A stretch of 10,750 nucleotides of DNA from Candidatus Microgenomates bacterium (GCA_022866885.1 JALHWS010000177.1:1-10750), one strand, 5' to 3'; positions 1 to 6,573 are shown, counted from the stretch's first letter. The notes: generated from the letters alone by a model not told the origin. Translations and numbers: made by a program.

Positions 1-249
1 AATATTGGTAACAGAGAGTGGATAGATGAAACGGCGATAAATAAAGCTCTGATAGACAAAAGGATTGACACTTATTGCTTTGAGTCAGAAAGCATCGGGA
101 AATCACCGCTTAAAGGAAACGAGTTTGCCCTAATGCTTAAACCTTTCAGCACCCATATGAAAGAAACAATGGAGAAGAACATTGAAGCGATGGTTAACAA
201 CATCGAAGGAATAGTTAGAGGCATACCTTATAACCAAGTGGAGCTATAA
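1..249 (+). CDS. D-2-hydroxyacid dehydrogenase-like protein, C-terminal fragment
   Basis: The frame is open from base 1 to a TAA at 247-249, so the gene is cut by the window edge; 82 codons remain. The visible protein begins NIGNREWIDETAI and continues with an ALIDKRIDTYCFE segment. This follows the C-terminal part of the NAD-binding domain of D-isomer-specific 2-hydroxyacid dehydrogenases (N-x-x-R-x-x-x-x-D-E-x-A-L then A-L-x-x-G-x-I-x-x-x-x-x-D-V-F-E), then a helix like the usual C-terminal one (MEKNIEAMVNNIEGIVRGIP). In the family the catalytic His lies in a T-P-H motif; here the equivalent stretch reads LKPFSTHMKE, so the TPH motif is not conserved. Substrate cannot be told. A divergent or non-canonical member of the family is the best reading. 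Confidence 0.6.
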   Translation, partial: NIGNREWIDETAINKALIDKRIDTYCFESESIGKSPLKGNEFALMLKPFSTHMKETMEKNIEAMVNNIEGIVRGIPYNQVEL

Positions 250-444
250 GAAAAATCGATTTTAGCGAGTTGTAGATTCAGGTGAATCAATGCGAGGTTT
301 AAAACAGGTATCTTTCGCTATGTTCGGATTTATCGCTTGTTCTACGCTGTTTTAGAGCGTTCTACGAGAGTATATCAGGCGTTTAAATTATTCCCTAAAT
401 TTGATAAAATACAGATAACATAAGCAGATAAGGTTTGTGTTTGG

Positions 445-599
445 GCTCGAGCACCGTAGCAAGATTTTAGACAGCTAAAGCAAGGGAAGGTTTAACTTTT
501 TCAATTTCTTCCCTGATTTGAGCTACAAGCCTAAAATCTTCAAATGTCTTGAAGATACGTGATAATTCCATGGTTATATTAGTGTTACGATTCTCGAGC
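445..599. repeat. Nested inverted repeats / long imperfect stem-loop
   Basis: Bases 461-470 (AAGATTTTAG) are perfectly complementary to 531-540 (CTAAAATCTT). Inside them AGCT at 473-476 pairs with AGCT at 521-524, and AGGGAAG at 483-489 pairs with CTTCCCT at 508-514, leaving a loop of about 16 nt. Outside, GCTCGAG at 445-451 pairs with CTCGAGC at 593-599. The inner hairpin alone has about 25 pairs over 80 nt. It could be a structured RNA, a decayed palindromic mobile element, or a regulatory structure for the gene starting at 603; the sequence does not decide between these. Confidence 0.55.
583..591 (+). promoter_or_regulatory. Extended -10 box for the gene at 603
   Basis: TGT followed by TACGAT forms an extended -10 element. 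It ends 11 nt before the ATG at 603, so the transcript would have almost no leader, as for other genes in this window. No good -35 box is visible. Part of the outer inverted repeat (593-599) falls between this box and the start codon. Confidence 0.4.
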
Positions 600-602
600 T
601 AA

Positions 603-809
603 ATGGATCAAATAAAAATATTACGCCTCATGACCGGAGAAGAACGGTTAAAACAGGCGATTGAATTATCGCAATTAACCCGTGATTTAGCTTGCGCCAA
701 TATAAAAGAACAACTCGGGAAAAAAGCTTCAAAGAAAGCAATTTTGCAGAAGCTTATGGAAAGACTGGAATATGGGAGAGAAATGAATTATCCAGAAAAA
801 TATATATAA
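603..809 (+). CDS. Small helical hypothetical protein (68 aa)
   Basis: The protein is short, charged and predicted mainly helical, with core motifs LMTGEERLKQAIELS, DLACANIKEQLGKKASKK and LQKLMERLEYG. From memory of the family, small proteins with the pattern xEERLxxAxELSxxxRxLxxxxIKExLG are usually encoded just upstream of a nucleotidyltransferase-fold protein in a two-gene module resembling toxin-antitoxin pairs. No such partner follows here: 810-994 has no long open frame. The gene may be an orphan or the remains of a module. Start ATG 603 is supported by an extended -10 box 11 nt upstream; no Shine-Dalgarno site is present. Function unknown. Confidence 0.6.
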   Translation: MDQIKILRLMTGEERLKQAIELSQLTRDLACANIKEQLGKKASKKAILQKLMERLEYGREMNYPEKYI

Positions 810-994
810 CTGCTATACCAGCCAGAGCTGAATTTTCTTAATTTAATGGATTATCCGTCAACCCGGAGGTCACCAATTACAATGATTACTGTCACTTTCC
901 TCAAAGTGGTAGAATAAACTCGATCTATGAAGTTCCAAAAAATATTAATGATTGGTTTTTCCAACTAATAAGGTAAATTAATCCACCTGACCCC

Positions 995-1615
995 TTATTT
1001 AACTTCTTTTAAAGTTTCTAAAATTATTTTTGCCTGATCCAAAGCCTCATTTTTCCTTGTTTCCTTCCCCCAAGTAACAAAAATATCGCCTAGCGCCAAT
1101 GCTGGTTTGGGATCATAAATCACCATTACCAATCTATTCTCCGCCTCATAATAAACATTGTGCTTGGTATATTGATTATCACTAAACCAGATTTGCTCAC
1201 CTGGTTTATCAACCTTAATTCCCTCGCCTAAACTTTGACCAGGTTCATCAAGACTGATGTAATAGCTTTCCTCGATTTCCTCACCTATAGGCTTTAGTTT
1301 AATCCTGCGACTGGGTTGATTGGCATCCCGAACTACCACTTCTAACTTAGGCGAATAACTAAAGGTAAATTTTTGTCGGGAGGGATCTTGGCTGACATAG
1401 TTTTGGGCAGTGAAAGTATATTGTTTTAAATTCTGGGTCGCAGTTTTTGTTTTAGTTTGAGGAGATGGTATAGGTAGGCTTGGTAAAGAAGAAGATTTTT
1501 CTCGAGCCGTTAGTTGACTGGCTAGAAAAATACCCAGAAAAAACAGCCCTACTATTCCTATAAGAAAAATAATTCTTAAAAATAACTTTTTATTGAAATC
1601 AATAACAACTTTCAT
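995..1615 (-). CDS. Single-pass membrane-anchored hypothetical protein
   Basis: The predicted protein has 206 residues: a short basic N-terminus, one hydrophobic span at about residues 11-34 (LFLRIIFLIGIVGLFFLGIF), a Ser/Pro/Thr/Lys-rich linker, and a soluble domain that would lie outside the membrane. The outer domain has alternating beta-type segments (TFSYSPKLEVVVRD, SYYISLDE, NVYYEAENRLVMVIYD) and ends in a helix (EALDQAKIILETLKEV). An ATG five codons upstream (1630) overlaps a TGT-TAAAAT extended -10 box (minus 1637-1629), so the ATG at 1615, 13 nt beyond the box, is the likelier start. The domain resembles the second half of the product of the divergent neighbour only in general architecture. 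No family recognised. Confidence 0.7.
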   Translation of the reverse strand: MKVVIDFNKKLFLRIIFLIGIVGLFFLGIFLASQLTAREKSSSLPSLPIPSPQTKTKTATQNLKQYTFTAQNYVSQDPSRQKFTFSYSPKLEVVVRDANQPSRRIKLKPIGEEIEESYYISLDEPGQSLGEGIKVDKPGEQIWFSDNQYTKHNVYYEAENRLVMVIYDPKPALALGDIFVTWGKETRKNEALDQAKIILETLKEVK

Positions 1616-1628
1616 GTCAATTAAATCC

Positions 1629-1637
1629 ATTTTAACA
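1629..1637 (-). promoter_or_regulatory. Extended -10 box, minus strand
   Basis: Read on the minus strand this is TGT-TAAAAT, ending 13 nt before the ATG at 1615. It forms the left half of a compact divergent promoter region with the plus-strand box at 1651-1659. Confidence 0.4.
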
Positions 1638-1650
1638 TAATTTAAAAAAC

Positions 1651-1659
1651 TGTTATACT
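1651..1659 (+). promoter_or_regulatory. Extended -10 box for the gene at 1666
   Basis: TGT-TATACT is a good extended -10 element ending 6 nt before the GTG at 1666. The transcription start would fall on or within one base of the GTG, which implies a leaderless transcript. Confidence 0.5.
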
Positions 1660-1665
1660 GAATTG

Positions 1666-2262
1666 GTGAAGAAAAAAAATCCGCTACGATTTAATAAAAT
1701 AGTTCTTCTTTTGCCTCTAGCGTTGGGCTTGGGATTCTTTAGCTATTTTGGGGCGGTAAAAATTCTGGACCTTTTTTCCCAAAAAGCAACTTTAAGCTCC
1801 TGGCAGACTTACAAAAATGACCTTTATGGTTTTAAACTTAATTACCCTTTAGACTACTTCGCAAGTGAATCTACCGCCAAAGCTCCTTTCAGGTTTTCTG
1901 TGCAAATTGTCGAGAATAAATATAGCCTTAAAGATATTCATTATCCTGCCTGCGGTGTCTTAGTAATCGAAACTAATCTTAAACCTCAAGATTGGCTGGC
2001 TAAAAAAGCCACTTCAGAATCAATTTTGGAAACGAAGCAAGACTTCACCTATTACGGGGTAAAAGGCATCACTACCTTAAAAGTAGCTGGAAAAATAGCG
2101 CTCCAATTTGAATCAGAAGCAGTCAGTAACTACGCCAAACATACTCTTATCCCTAAAAATGGGTTCTTAATTGATATTTTTAAACTTTCTACCGGCATTG
2201 GCGAGATCCCTGAAGAAATTTATCAAAAAATGCTTGATAGCTTTAAATTTACTTCTTCATAA
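1666..2262 (+). CDS. Membrane-anchored protein with PsbP-like domain
   Basis: The protein has 198 residues from the GTG. Residues about 10-30 form one transmembrane anchor (KIVLLLPLALGLGFFSYFG). The rest is an outer domain starting WQTYKNDLYGFKLNYPLDYF and ending EIYQKMLDSFKFT. That pair of end motifs (W-x-x-Y-x-N-x-x-Y-G-F-x-x-x-Y-P near the start and I-x-x-x-F-K-F at the end) is typical of PsbP-like/lipoprotein-type domains common in bacterial surface proteins. Function is unknown; binding or scaffold roles are only guesses. A TTG directly before the GTG (1663) is an alternative start, but the -10 box placement favours the GTG. It is transcribed divergently from the 995-1615 gene, with 50 nt between the start codons. 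Confidence 0.7.
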   Translation: MKKKNPLRFNKIVLLLPLALGLGFFSYFGAVKILDLFSQKATLSSWQTYKNDLYGFKLNYPLDYFASESTAKAPFRFSVQIVENKYSLKDIHYPACGVLVIETNLKPQDWLAKKATSESILETKQDFTYYGVKGITTLKVAGKIALQFESEAVSNYAKHTLIPKNGFLIDIFKLSTGIGEIPEEIYQKMLDSFKFTSS

Positions 2263-2302
2263 CTAAATTTATCAAAACCGTAGCTACTTGAGAAACGTCC
2301 CC

Positions 2303-2330
2303 TATTTACTATTTACTATTTATATTTATT
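2303..2330. repeat. Short tandem repeat, TATTTAC unit
   Basis: Three adjacent 7-bp units (TATTTAC, TATTTAC, TATTTAT) plus an AT-rich tail lie between the convergent stop codons at 2262 and 2333. No terminator hairpin is evident here. Confidence 0.6.
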
Positions 2331-2332
2331 AA

Positions 2333-3799
2333 TTAATTTTGGCAGAAGCCTTGCTGCTGGATTTGAACAGTTTTCGTTGCAGATGCCGCTTGGGAAATAA
2401 TTACGGTTTTGATGCCGTCGTAATTAAACAGTAAGGACGCACTCGAGTTTGTCAGAGAACTGCAGTTGCCGCAGGCGCAACCTGATCCGCTCCAAGGGAA
2501 AGTGACCGTGGTAAGTCCGCCAAAAGGAGCCAGCGAAAAAGAAAAAGGATTGACGCTTCCACCACCACCGCAATCCCAGGCCAAGCCGATCTCCATCGTC
2601 CATTGATCATCGACGAAGCCGCAGACTTTTGCTTTGTAAGTGTCGGTTCTTCCCCAGTCGTGGTAGCTGAATTCCATGGTGTATTTCTTTTTGCAAGTTT
2701 CCAGAAGACCGGACAAAGAAAGATCCTCAACCGTGAAACCCAAGGCTTGAACGAGTGTCTGAATTTTGAGAATTTGCGACTTTGATACGGGTGTTCCCTC
2801 GGGACTGGCACAGTTGTCAGTCATTTCCTTGACTTTGCTTTTCATGGTTTCTTTTATTTTGGCGAGAGCTTTTTGTTCCAGGTCGTCAAATCCCCAGGCT
2901 TGGGCGAGACCAGCAGCCTCAATAATCTGCTGTGGAGTGGCGTTGGGATCGGCCAGCACTCTTTCGATGATCGCTTTGGCTTCTTCCTGTTCGACTTGGG
3001 GGATAGGCGAATAGGTGCCGCTGTTATCAACCTGAGTCTGGATTGTTCCGTTGTCCGAGTCGGTGGTTGATGACGGTACGAAAACTGCTGATCCCGGTTG
3101 ATTGCTGCTTCCATTGGTGTAAATCACACCGGTCGTTTGCCCAAACTGTCTTTGCGGCGCGTGCTGTCTCCTCTGTTGTTCTTCGGAAGACAATACTTCC
3201 TGTTCAACGGGGTTAATTTCCGGTAAATTAAACGGTTGGTTTGGATCATTTTCAGGTATGGTTGGCAAGTTGATTTTAGGGATAGTGATTTGGTCATTTA
3301 CCGGATTAAAATCAAAAACCAATGTCGCCGGTAAACGGAAAGCTATGTTGGCAGGCGAGATCATTACTCCAGGTATGACCGCATCCGGCCTCAAACCTCC
3401 GATTGGCGGTTCACTTAAAGCAGTTAAAGTCAGTTCTGTATCTTTTTCCAGTGAATCAGGAGGAATATAGAGAGTTATTTTAACTCCATTATTATCAACG
3501 ATGGTTATTTTCTCTTCATTTGTTTTGATGATTTTTTTCGTTTTCGAAATTGTAGATGCGACGGGTGTCTTTGTTACTATTTTTGATGCTCTCCCTTGTT
3601 TATTAATCAGAAAATATCCGACTATTAAAGCGCAAACAGTAAGTAAAATTACAAAAAGAATAATTATAAGAATAATTAAGAGTTTCTTTGGAATTTTGTC
3701 CACGAGTTTATTATGGCTCACAAATATTCGATATTCAAGTAATAATCTTCTGCTATAATCAAAAAAAACTGCTATGCCGATTTGTTTGAGCATGTTCAT
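2333..3799 (-). CDS. Large membrane-anchored surface protein with ZU5-like domain
   Basis: The protein has 488 residues. A hydrophobic span at about residues 38-65 anchors it. Residues about 97-165 resemble ZU5-like beta-sandwich domains: VDNNGVKITLYIPPDSLEKDT, TLTALS, then a SP-x-x-x-x-F-x-x-P-A-T-L-x-F stretch. A Pro/Gln/Ser/Asn-rich low-complexity region (175-268) follows, then a helical part (269-370) and a C-terminal part (371-488) rich in Gly and Cys (Cys at 330, 369, 393, 410, 441, 443, 446, 486), which could form disulfides outside the cell. Base composition is more GC-rich than the flanking genes. The first 26 residues precede the anchor oddly; a GTG at 3721 (VSHNKLVDKIPKK) would give a more usual short cytoplasmic tail and is an alternative start. 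Role unknown; cell-surface display or adhesion is inference. Confidence 0.7.
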   Translation of the reverse strand: MNMLKQIGIAVFFDYSRRLLLEYRIFVSHNKLVDKIPKKLLIILIIILFVILLTVCALIVGYFLINKQGRASKIVTKTPVASTISKTKKIIKTNEEKITIVDNNGVKITLYIPPDSLEKDTELTLTALSEPPIGGLRPDAVIPGVMISPANIAFRLPATLVFDFNPVNDQITIPKINLPTIPENDPNQPFNLPEINPVEQEVLSSEEQQRRQHAPQRQFGQTTGVIYTNGSSNQPGSAVFVPSSTTDSDNGTIQTQVDNSGTYSPIPQVEQEEAKAIIERVLADPNATPQQIIEAAGLAQAWGFDDLEQKALAKIKETMKSKVKEMTDNCASPEGTPVSKSQILKIQTLVQALGFTVEDLSLSGLLETCKKKYTMEFSYHDWGRTDTYKAKVCGFVDDQWTMEIGLAWDCGGGGSVNPFSFSLAPFGGLTTVTFPWSGSGCACGNCSSLTNSSASLLFNYDGIKTVIISQAASATKTVQIQQQGFCQN

Positions 3800-3806
3800 T
3801 TTAATG

Positions 3807-3815
3807 TGGTATGAT
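3807..3815 (+). promoter_or_regulatory. Extended -10 box for the gene at 3824
   Basis: TGG-TATGAT ends 8 nt before the ATG at 3824, placing the predicted transcription start at or next to the start codon. The whole divergent intergenic region is only 24 nt (3800-3823), so this box and any minus-strand promoter must overlap. Confidence 0.5.
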
Positions 3816-3823
3816 ATTGATAT

Positions 3824-4924
3824 ATGAAGCGGAAAATGGTTAAGAAAAAATTTCCATCTCCATTTTCAGTTTTATTGATTTTAATTGCTTTAATTGCCGG
3901 ACTTGCCACCATCGTCGTTTTGGTCAAAAAATCCTCCTATCCACCCTTGCCGACTACCGATAAAATTAACAATTACATTCAGAGCCAATTGGTTGATCTT
4001 GATAAGGATGGGATTAAGGAAATGGTGGCGATTTACCCTGAGAGAGAAGATGAAACGAGCTCTTATAATACCGTTTTTGTAATTTTTAAACTTAAAGATA
4101 ATCGGTGGGTTAAATTAATTGAGCAAAAACTGGGAAACTTTCTTTTTACTAAAGACAGAGGAACACTAGTTGAGTTTGGAAAAATCATAAGTAAATTTAC
4201 CCTTTCAGATTTAACTAATGATGGCGCTCCCGATGTTTTGGCCGAGGGCATAATTGAAGGTTCAGGTGGCTATTTATATGCCTATATTTATGGATTAAAA
4301 AATGGTCAGCTTGAACAACTTTGGTTTTCAGAACATATCACTAAAGGGGAGGTGGGGATAGAGGATAACAAAGTTTGGCTAATTATGCCCAATTATTACG
4401 GACCGAGCGATCCTAGTTGTTGTCCTTCCGAGTGGGTAAAAAGATGGTGGCAGCGGCAAGGAGATAGTTTTAAGATTGTCGCTTCCGTGATAGAAGCTGA
4501 TGCGAAAGGAGATGGTTTGAAAAAACTCAAAGCAATGCCATGCCCGTCGGGAACAGCAACCGTTCCAGTGGCTATTGATCCCAATCCTCCCTTTTTAGTT
4601 TACCCGGGTGCCGTCAAAGCCAGTGGCCAAGGCTCTATCCCCGGTGAACCAGGTTTTCTAAATGTTCAAGCCTATGCAGTCAAAAACACCACCCTTGATC
4701 AAATCAAAACCTGGTACAAAGAACAATTTGCTAACGCTTTCTGGCACGTACAAAAAACTCCAGGTTTTGCAGGGGATAATGATTTCACTTTTCAAAAAGG
4801 AGACTCAGAAAAGGAATGGGTTTGGCTCCAAGTTCTGGACCGTGAGAATTGGGATACAATTGCCATGCGTGACAAACGCGATTTAGCACCCGATGAAACC
4901 GGTTTCAGACTTTTCTGGCACTAG
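3824..4924 (+). CDS. Membrane-anchored protein with FG-GAP/VCBS-like repeats
   Basis: The protein has 366 residues. After a basic N-terminus, residues about 13-35 form a membrane anchor. Two segments, LVDLDKDGIKEMVAIY (56-71) and LSDLTNDGAPDVLAEG (127-142), have the D-x-D-x-D-G-x-x-(E/D) calcium-loop pattern of FG-GAP/VCBS repeat blades, as in integrin-like beta-propellers. A Trp/Cys-rich stretch follows (PSDPSCCPSEWVKRWWQ), then a C-terminal domain (about 255-366) starting FLVYPGAV with NTTLDQIKTWYKEQFANAFW, a pattern seen in small exported domains. The protein is thus predicted to act at the cell surface; ligand unknown. The TAG stop lies in the terminal repeat of the MITE-like element at 4922-5028. 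An ATG at 3836 is an alternative start. Confidence 0.7.
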   Translation: MKRKMVKKKFPSPFSVLLILIALIAGLATIVVLVKKSSYPPLPTTDKINNYIQSQLVDLDKDGIKEMVAIYPEREDETSSYNTVFVIFKLKDNRWVKLIEQKLGNFLFTKDRGTLVEFGKIISKFTLSDLTNDGAPDVLAEGIIEGSGGYLYAYIYGLKNGQLEQLWFSEHITKGEVGIEDNKVWLIMPNYYGPSDPSCCPSEWVKRWWQRQGDSFKIVASVIEADAKGDGLKKLKAMPCPSGTATVPVAIDPNPPFLVYPGAVKASGQGSIPGEPGFLNVQAYAVKNTTLDQIKTWYKEQFANAFWHVQKTPGFAGDNDFTFQKGDSEKEWVWLQVLDRENWDTIAMRDKRDLAPDETGFRLFWH

Positions 4925-5028
4925 TACTGTATTTCGTTAATTTCGCGAAGTTATCAGTGTTGTGATAGATAGGTACAAAGGTTCGAAGAAAAATCTTTAT
5001 ACCAGAATATTCACGAAATACAGTACTA
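4922..5028 (+). mobile_element. MITE-like element, copy A
   Basis: The element has perfect 16-bp ends: CTAGTACTGTATTTCG at 4921-4936 and its reverse complement at 5014-5029, extending to 20 of 21 bases. TA bounds both sides, as expected for a TA-targeting (IS630/Tc1-mariner type) element. The interior includes a TTCGCGAA palindrome and a TATCA/TGATA hairpin. The reverse complement of the copy at 9851-9949 aligns at 52 of the first 59 bases and 27 of the last 30; only a short central stretch (18 versus 10 nt) differs. It encodes no protein. No matching transposase lies in the window, so it would depend on one elsewhere. A role as folded terminator is an alternative or additional possibility. 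Confidence 0.75.
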
Positions 5029-5060
5029 GATATTCTCTCGGGGAGACTAAAAAGAGCAAA

Positions 5061-5360
5061 ATGAACTTACAAAACGGTATCGTTAAGAACTTTAGTCTTT
5101 TACTTGGCTTTCTTCTTTTTTCCTTAGTATTAGTACCAGCTCCTACATTGGCATCTTCATCTTTGCCAGTAAAAGAAAAAGAAGAAGTTACAAATCTTGA
5201 CAAACAGATTGCCAAAGATATTGCGGAGGAAAACCCAAGCCTCATTACTCTGCTTAGACAATATTATTACTATCGCCATAAATACAATGAAAGAGCAGGA
5301 GTCAACGCTTTAGTTTGGCTGGCTGATGCAGCACTTTGGCAGCCGACAAAAACAGTTTAG
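5061..5360 (+). CDS. Secreted protein, N-terminal part, ended by in-frame TAG
   Basis: Translation from ATG 5061 gives a clear signal peptide: basic start, hydrophobic core (FSLLLGFLLFSLVLV, residues 11-25) and likely cleavage after PAPTLA (residue 31). The mature part, VNALVWLADAALWQ near its end, stops at a TAG at 5358-5360. The same frame continues without other stops to 6428, so this looks like the N-terminal 99 residues of a 455-codon gene. A longer frame could start at 4962, but those codons lie inside the MITE-like element and are unlikely to be translated. Only a weak ribosome binding site (AAGAG) precedes the ATG. A TATTCT box at 5031-5036, just beyond the element, might serve as -10. 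Confidence 0.6.
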   Translation: MNLQNGIVKNFSLLLGFLLFSLVLVPAPTLASSSLPVKEKEEVTNLDKQIAKDIAEENPSLITLLRQYYYYRHKYNERAGVNALVWLADAALWQPTKTV

Positions 5361-6428
5361 ACTACTCTTTGGGGGCTCAAGGATACCTATAAGATGTTTG
5401 AACTTGGCACCAAATGGAAGGAATTTATCGACACGTTGGGAGAGACGAAAACCCTAGTTTTACGTGGAGATCTGGAAGATGCGGCGGTTTTGATTGCTCT
5501 TAATATGCCGGATGAACGTATTCCTATCCCTTTTGCCTCGTTGACGCTGGGGATAGGTAAGACTGAGTATGTTAAATGGCGGGCAGAGACTCTTTACAAT
5601 GAGGTTTTGAATAAACTAATAATTGACGATCCAAATTATTGTGTTTTTCGCGAGACATACGAAGGTAAAGATTATTGTTATAAAAGTTGGAAGGAATACT
5701 GGAAGGTTTTCCAGCCAACTGGAACTTTCTCAATGTTAAGCGCTGTACCGCGAGGACTTGAACAATACAATAAAGCGGCACTCCTCTGGCAAGAGAAGAC
5801 AAAATTTGGTGAATTTTCCAACGGAGAAAATTATACTGTCCTGCAAATAATTGGAGAAAGATGGCAGGATGCTTTTGAGGACATGAATTGGAGCCCACAA
5901 AAGTACGAGATTACCATCTTTAAACCAGAGAAAAAAGAAGAAGCCAAACCTTCACCTATGGGAAAAGCCCAGGCAATTCCAACTATGAAGGCGATGGTAG
6001 AAAATAATAAAGTATACTTAGGTGATAAAGTGCTTTTGGACATCAAAGATTATGAACCAGCATGTCAAGGCATTGGAGAGATTCTCTATGCTCCAACTGA
6101 TGATTATTTCTTAGTAATCTTAGGTTGTTTTGAAGCGGATAATGAAATTATTCTTTTCAAAGCAGACGGAAGTGATAAAAAACAAATAACTGATCCAAAA
6201 GGGTGGGATGTAGTTAATAATTATGAGGCAGAATGGGAGAAAGATGGGAAATCATTTATTTATCATAGGATCAATAGTTTTGCTACAGACCCCACCACAT
6301 TTGCCAGAATGGGAGTAGTAAACCCGCCCAAAGAGGGAATGATCAGATATGAGCTTACTACTGGCGAAAAAACTTGGATCGGGCCTTATCAACCACCAGC
6401 CACCCCTACACCAACAATAGGAGGTTAA
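5361..6428 (+). CDS. Secreted protein, C-terminal part, after in-frame TAG
   Basis: This is the continuation of the 5061 frame after the TAG. It may be reached by readthrough, or translated separately from ATG 5394, which has AAGGA 10 nt upstream (5379-5383), giving 344 residues without a signal peptide. The first half is helical, with aromatic-rich segments (NYCVFRETYEGKDYCYKSW, KSWKEYWKVFQPTG). The second half (from about ATG-based residue 220) has beta-propeller-like blades of the TolB/WD40-like type: EILYAPTDDYFLVILGCF, IILFKADGSDKKQIT, AEWEKDGKSFIYHR. It ends in a Pro/Thr tail (PPATPTPTIGG). Without its own export signal this half would stay in the cytoplasm, which argues that the TAG is a recent lesion, a sequencing error or a recoded codon. 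Function unknown. Confidence 0.6.
   Translation, partial: TTLWGLKDTYKMFELGTKWKEFIDTLGETKTLVLRGDLEDAAVLIALNMPDERIPIPFASLTLGIGKTEYVKWRAETLYNEVLNKLIIDDPNYCVFRETYEGKDYCYKSWKEYWKVFQPTGTFSMLSAVPRGLEQYNKAALLWQEKTKFGEFSNGENYTVLQIIGERWQDAFEDMNWSPQKYEITIFKPEKKEEAKPSPMGKAQAIPTMKAMVENNKVYLGDKVLLDIKDYEPACQGIGEILYAPTDDYFLVILGCFEADNEIILFKADGSDKKQITDPKGWDVVNNYEAEWEKDGKSFIYHRINSFATDPTTFARMGVVNPPKEGMIRYELTTGEKTWIGPYQPPATPTPTIGG
6419..6424 (+). promoter_or_regulatory. Strong Shine-Dalgarno site
   Basis: AGGAGG precedes the overlapping ATG codons at 6428 and 6431 by 3 and 6 nt. It is the only near-consensus site in the window, where most genes have none, and lies within the last codons of the upstream gene, suggesting translational coupling. 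Confidence 0.6.
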
Positions 6429-6430
6429 TG

Positions 6431-6508
6431 ATGAAAATTAAAGATCTCAAAGGAAAACTTTTTTTCAATATCACCTCCTTTATCTGGCGAAAAGGATTGG
6501 ATAAATAA
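6431..6508 (+). CDS. Very short coupled ORF (25 aa)
   Basis: The ORF begins MKIKDLKGKLFF and ends FIWRKGLDK before TAA at 6506-6508. The stop of the upstream gene (6426-6428) overlaps an ATG at 6428 by one base; the next ATG at 6431 is 6 nt from AGGAGG and is the better start. The peptide is basic with a short hydrophobic centre (LFFNITSFIW). It may be a true small protein, or the preserved first codons of a longer downstream gene that has been lost. No family recognised. Confidence 0.4.
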   Translation: MKIKDLKGKLFFNITSFIWRKGLDK

Positions 6509-6520
6509 ACTTCGTAACCT

Positions 6521-6552
6521 TGTCGGGAATATTGACGGGAAAATGACGGGAA
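6521..6552 (+). promoter_or_regulatory. Three phased direct repeats, putative operator
   Basis: TGTCGGGAA (6521-6529), TGACGGGAA (6533-6541) and TGACGGGAA (6544-6552) start 12 and 11 bp apart, about one helical turn, and run up to the -10 box of the Fic gene, covering the -35 region. Such phased repeats normally bind a regulator in tandem on one DNA face. The C-terminal winged helix of the Fic protein makes autoregulation a reasonable inference. Confidence 0.55.
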
Positions 6553-6554
6553 TG

Positions 6555-6563
6555 TGGTATAAT
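6555..6563 (+). promoter_or_regulatory. Extended -10 promoter of the Fic gene
   Basis: TGG-TATAAT is a consensus extended -10 box ending 10 nt before ATG 6574. A TTGACG at 6532-6537 lies 20 bp upstream, longer than the usual 17, and overlaps the second operator repeat. Confidence 0.6.
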
Positions 6564-6573
6564 ATAAAAGATT

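Larger units (their letters stand above)
250..602. other. Non-coding stretch with nested inverted repeats
   Basis: No convincing gene was found in these 353 bases. The first part (250-440) holds a small palindrome (GATTCAGGTGAATC, 275-288), a direct repeat GTTCTACG flanking a small CGCT/AGCG hairpin near 338-366, and nothing recognisable as protein. The second part (about 445-599) is dominated by a long stem-loop inside a 7-bp inverted repeat, listed separately. A 34-codon open frame on the minus strand (467-571) coincides with the stem-loop and has no ribosome binding site, so it was not called as a gene. Confidence 0.6.

Noticed and set aside
408..415. AAATACAG match to the MITE terminal repeat
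   Set aside because: Only eight bases agree and the flanking bases of the repeat are missing; chance in AT-rich DNA.
467..571. 34-codon minus-strand ORF beginning MELSRIFKTFEDF
   Set aside because: It coincides with the two arms of the long stem-loop, has no ribosome binding site and no recognisable family, so the frame may be a by-product of the palindrome.
2303..2330. TATTTAC tandem units as a CRISPR-like or regulatory array
   Set aside because: Units are only 7 bp with no spacers and lie in an AT-rich convergent gap; simple slippage is enough to explain them.
2452..3758. Several open frames of 60-119 codons on both strands within the large surface-protein gene
   Set aside because: They are out-of-frame shadows: compositionally odd, without promoters or start signals, and fully covered by the 488-residue gene with its anchor and domain structure.
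4962..5060. N-terminal extension of the secreted protein starting at ATG 4962
   Set aside because: These codons are inside the MITE-like element and precede a clean signal peptide that begins at 5061.
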